Part shown: one piece after another, positions 62,290-64,000 of the stretch | How positions within the stretch are numbered: position 1 is the stretch's first letter | Layout of the letters: every line of letters starts with the position of its first letter | Assembly (NCBI GenBank): GCA_016707445.1 | Contig: JADJHR010000019.1 | Span: 478,832 to 542,831, forward strand | From: Rubrivivax sp. | Lineage (GTDB): Bacteria; Pseudomonadota; Gammaproteobacteria; Burkholderiales; Burkholderiaceae_C | Reading direction: 5' to 3' | DNA length: 64,000 bases | The notes under the pieces: model-generated | What the model saw: the letters and a program-made list of their open reading frames with translations, nothing else | Database searches by the model: none | Told to the model about the DNA's origin: nothing | Program-made: the position numbers and the translations under genes

Positions 62290-62870
62290 GTATGCCGGCC
62301 AGGATGTCGGGCAGCGCGTTCGGCAGACCGAGCTTGAACAGGCAGGCACTGCGCGACAGCTGCAGCGCCGCCGCCACCCTCACGCAGGCGCGGCGCACCT
62401 GGGCCAGGCCGCGCAGCGGGCCAGCAGCACCGGCCTACACTCGCGCCATAGGCGACCACCGACAGCACCATGCCTGCCGACAGCCCGAACAGCGCGATCG
62501 CCAACGGCAGCAGCGCCGAAGCCGGCAGCGGGCGCACGAACCTCCAGCATCGGCCGCAGGCGACGCGTGCAGGCCCGCAGCTGCCGATCAGCGCGCCCAG
62601 CGCCACGCCCAGTAGCGACGCCAGCAACCAGCCCAGCAGCATGCGGCTCCACCGTGGCAGCCGTGCTGGCGCCCAGCGTGCCCTGATAGGAGCCGCCGAC
62701 CAGCCCCTGCAGCGTAGCCTCGGGTGTAAAGCAGGAAGGCACGGTTCAGCCATTGGCCATGCGCCGCCAGCCACCACAGCGCCATCAGCGCCGCCAGCAG
62801 CGCCAGTGCCCCGCCCGATCGGCGCCAGCGCGAGTGTCTGAAGAAGCCGCCCCAGGCGGCGCGCCACGCG
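62290..62870 (-). pseudogene. NitT/TauT-type ABC permease remnant (second permease)
   Basis: Pieces of an SsuC/TauC-like permease in different frames. The first helix is 'RRSGGALALLAALMALWWLA', then 'HGQWLNRAFL', and further on 'MLLGWLLASLLGVALGALIG', and the diagnostic 'RPLPASALLPLAIALFGLSAG' followed by 'MVLSVVAYGA'. The EAA loop is unreadable. The islands are well conserved while the frame shifts every 60-150 bases, which looks more like recent indels or poor sequence than long-term decay. Confidence 0.6.
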
Positions 62871-62879
62871 CTGCCGCAG

Positions 62880-63590
62880 CCACCAACGCGGCCGCGTTGA
62901 GGCCGTAGCCGACGACACCGATCCAGCCCAGCCAGGCCAGGCATCAGGCCGGGTCCAGGTTTTGCTGCGCAATCATCATCGCGCAGCCCATGCCCATGCG
63001 GGTTGGAGGCGATCTCCACCGTCACCGCGACCAACAGGGCCACAGCCACCCCTAACCGCAGCGCGTCGTTAACAGGCCACGGCAGCATGGGAGGATAGAA
63101 GGATCATTGCTAGGCGCGTTGCCAGGCCGTGAGCCGCAAGGTGGCGCTCAGTTCCAGCAGCTGCGGTTTCAACCCGTCACTGCGGCTCTGGGCTGCACCG
63201 GTTTTCCGGCCACGCGGGCGAAGGCCACCACCGCGATCTCCATGCTCGGGCTGAAGCCGAACACCAGCGGGAAAAAGCCGAAAAAGCGGGATCAGCGTGC
63301 CATCGACGGCACCGGCCGCAGCAGTTCGACTGTCAGCGATCCGACTGCGGCAGCGCGCCTGGACAGGCCCCAGCACTGCGCCCAGCGCCAGTGCCCAGCG
63401 TTGCGCCCAGCGCCAGCCCGGTGCCGGGCGCCGCTCCAGCGTGAACAGCGCGCGGTCGCCGCCAGCGATCTGCCAGCGCGCGGCTGCCCAGCTTACCGCA
63501 GCGCACTGGGCGGCGCCATTTGGCGTCGCTGCCCGGCGCCAGCGTTCGCGGGGTCAGCTCCAGCGCCGCCATCAGCAGCAGCGGCACCTG
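62880..63590 (-). pseudogene. NitT/TauT-type ABC permease remnant (first permease)
   Basis: Islands of a second SsuC/TauC-like permease lie upstream on the minus strand: 'LLLMAALELTPRTLAPGSDA', 'GAVDGTLIPLFRLFPAGV' (the 'IPLFRxxP' permease motif), 'LKPQLLELSATLRLTAWQRA' (EAA-type loop, where relatives have 'A..LGAS..Q') and 'NDALRLGVAVALLVAVTVEI' (last part of the permease, relatives have 'G...GW.V.V..EM'). Frames change between each island. Confidence 0.6.
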
Positions 63591-63599
63591 ACGCCGCGC

Positions 63600-64000
63600 C
63601 GGCGGACCCGATCAACATGGTCGGAGGTCGCGCTTAAAGCCGCGCCGCAGAGCGTGAGAAGTCGGCGCGTCTCTCGAGCCCAGCTGCTGGCGCGGGCGTG
63701 GCAAGGGCATCGTCGAGCACGCGCGCCACGCTGGGCCGGCTGGTGCGGGCCGCACGCAGCACCTCCACTGGATCGTTCGTGCGCACCGCCCTTCGAGGTC
63801 GTGCGCAGACGAAATTGGGTCACTTCTCCGTCATCTGCTGATCGTGCCAGGCGGGCCACTTTCGTCCTGCAGACCTTCACGTCATCGCATCCAGCGCTTT
63901 GAAGGGACTATCCATCAGCAGCAGTTGTGGTTGTTGCGGCGCCAGGCAAAAAGATCTGCATCGCGCTGCCGCATGTTGCCGGACAGCTGCGCCGGAAAGC
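63600..64000 (-). pseudogene. ABC transporter ATPase remnant at the window edge
   Basis: The minus strand entering the window carries the signature region of an ABC ATPase. 'FPAQLSGNMRQR' (63961-64000) corresponds to the signature 'LSGGMRQR', and near 63890-63930, in another frame, 'LLLMDSPFKALDAM' corresponds to Walker B 'LLLMDEPFGALDA'. The rest is frameshifted and unreadable. Gene order ATPase-permease-permease is that of a NitT/TauT importer. The gene continues beyond the window. Confidence 0.6.

Overview
The window is high-GC DNA with dense codon-biased genes, ATGA/GTGA overlaps, an NsrR regulator with an AAGATGYA-type operator, a bacterial type A RNase P RNA, PyrC and HtpX. This fits a betaproteobacterium, most likely of the order Burkholderiales; the species is inferred, not shown. 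Nothing marks a plasmid or phage, and no tRNA, rRNA, IS element or CRISPR array was seen.

Layout. 0-3 kb: two broken transporter-receptor fragments, an HNH nuclease and a methyltransferase. 3-8.2 kb: a redox block with cytochrome b561, an AhpD-like protein, a damaged heme-copper oxidase subunit I, a SCO-like copper protein and a c-type heme protein. 8.2-12.7 kb: YggS, a P450, a metallophosphoesterase and a MgtC/DUF4010 membrane protein. 12.8-14.8 kb: a nitric-oxide-responsive operon (NsrR, DGC-type cysteine protein, DUF2249, FmdE-like) behind a visible operator. 14.8-17.4 kb: a dehydrogenase and a damaged dipeptide-type ABC permease pair. 17.4-20.2 kb: a stand-alone protein resembling the anthrax edema factor/ExoY adenylyl cyclase domain, divergent from a LytS-type kinase whose response regulator is cut short. 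20.2-25 kb: carotenoid oxygenase, TMEM175-like protein, cupin and diaminopropionate ammonia-lyase.

25-29.5 kb (minus): TPP enzyme, bile-acid:sodium-type symporter, epimerase and SDR, divergent from an AraC regulator. 30.8-39.9 kb: a TetR-headed beta-oxidation cluster (acyl-CoA dehydrogenase, two-domain hydroxyacyl-CoA dehydrogenase, thiolase, enoyl-CoA hydratase, SDR). 39.9-46.2 kb: a GntR-GMC oxidoreductase-NitT/TauT ABC operon divergent from an enolase-superfamily enzyme across a dyad operator. 46.2-54.8 kb: an unusual short P450, a zinc-ribbon membrane protein, a thioesterase, an Atm1-like exporter, a MacAB-like efflux trio and a LysR regulator. 54.9-57.5 kb: pyrC, htpX and rnpB. 57.6-60.3 kb: a Bcr/CflA-type MFS pump, a damaged alpha-carbonic anhydrase and a small membrane protein. 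60.3-64 kb: a heavily frameshifted remnant of a NitT/TauT ABC transporter on the minus strand.

A recurring theme is single-base indels and small deletions inside otherwise well-conserved genes, densest at the right end. They may be real gene decay or sequence/assembly error; reads would decide. The most notable intact gene is the edema-factor/ExoY-like cyclase at 17442-18359.
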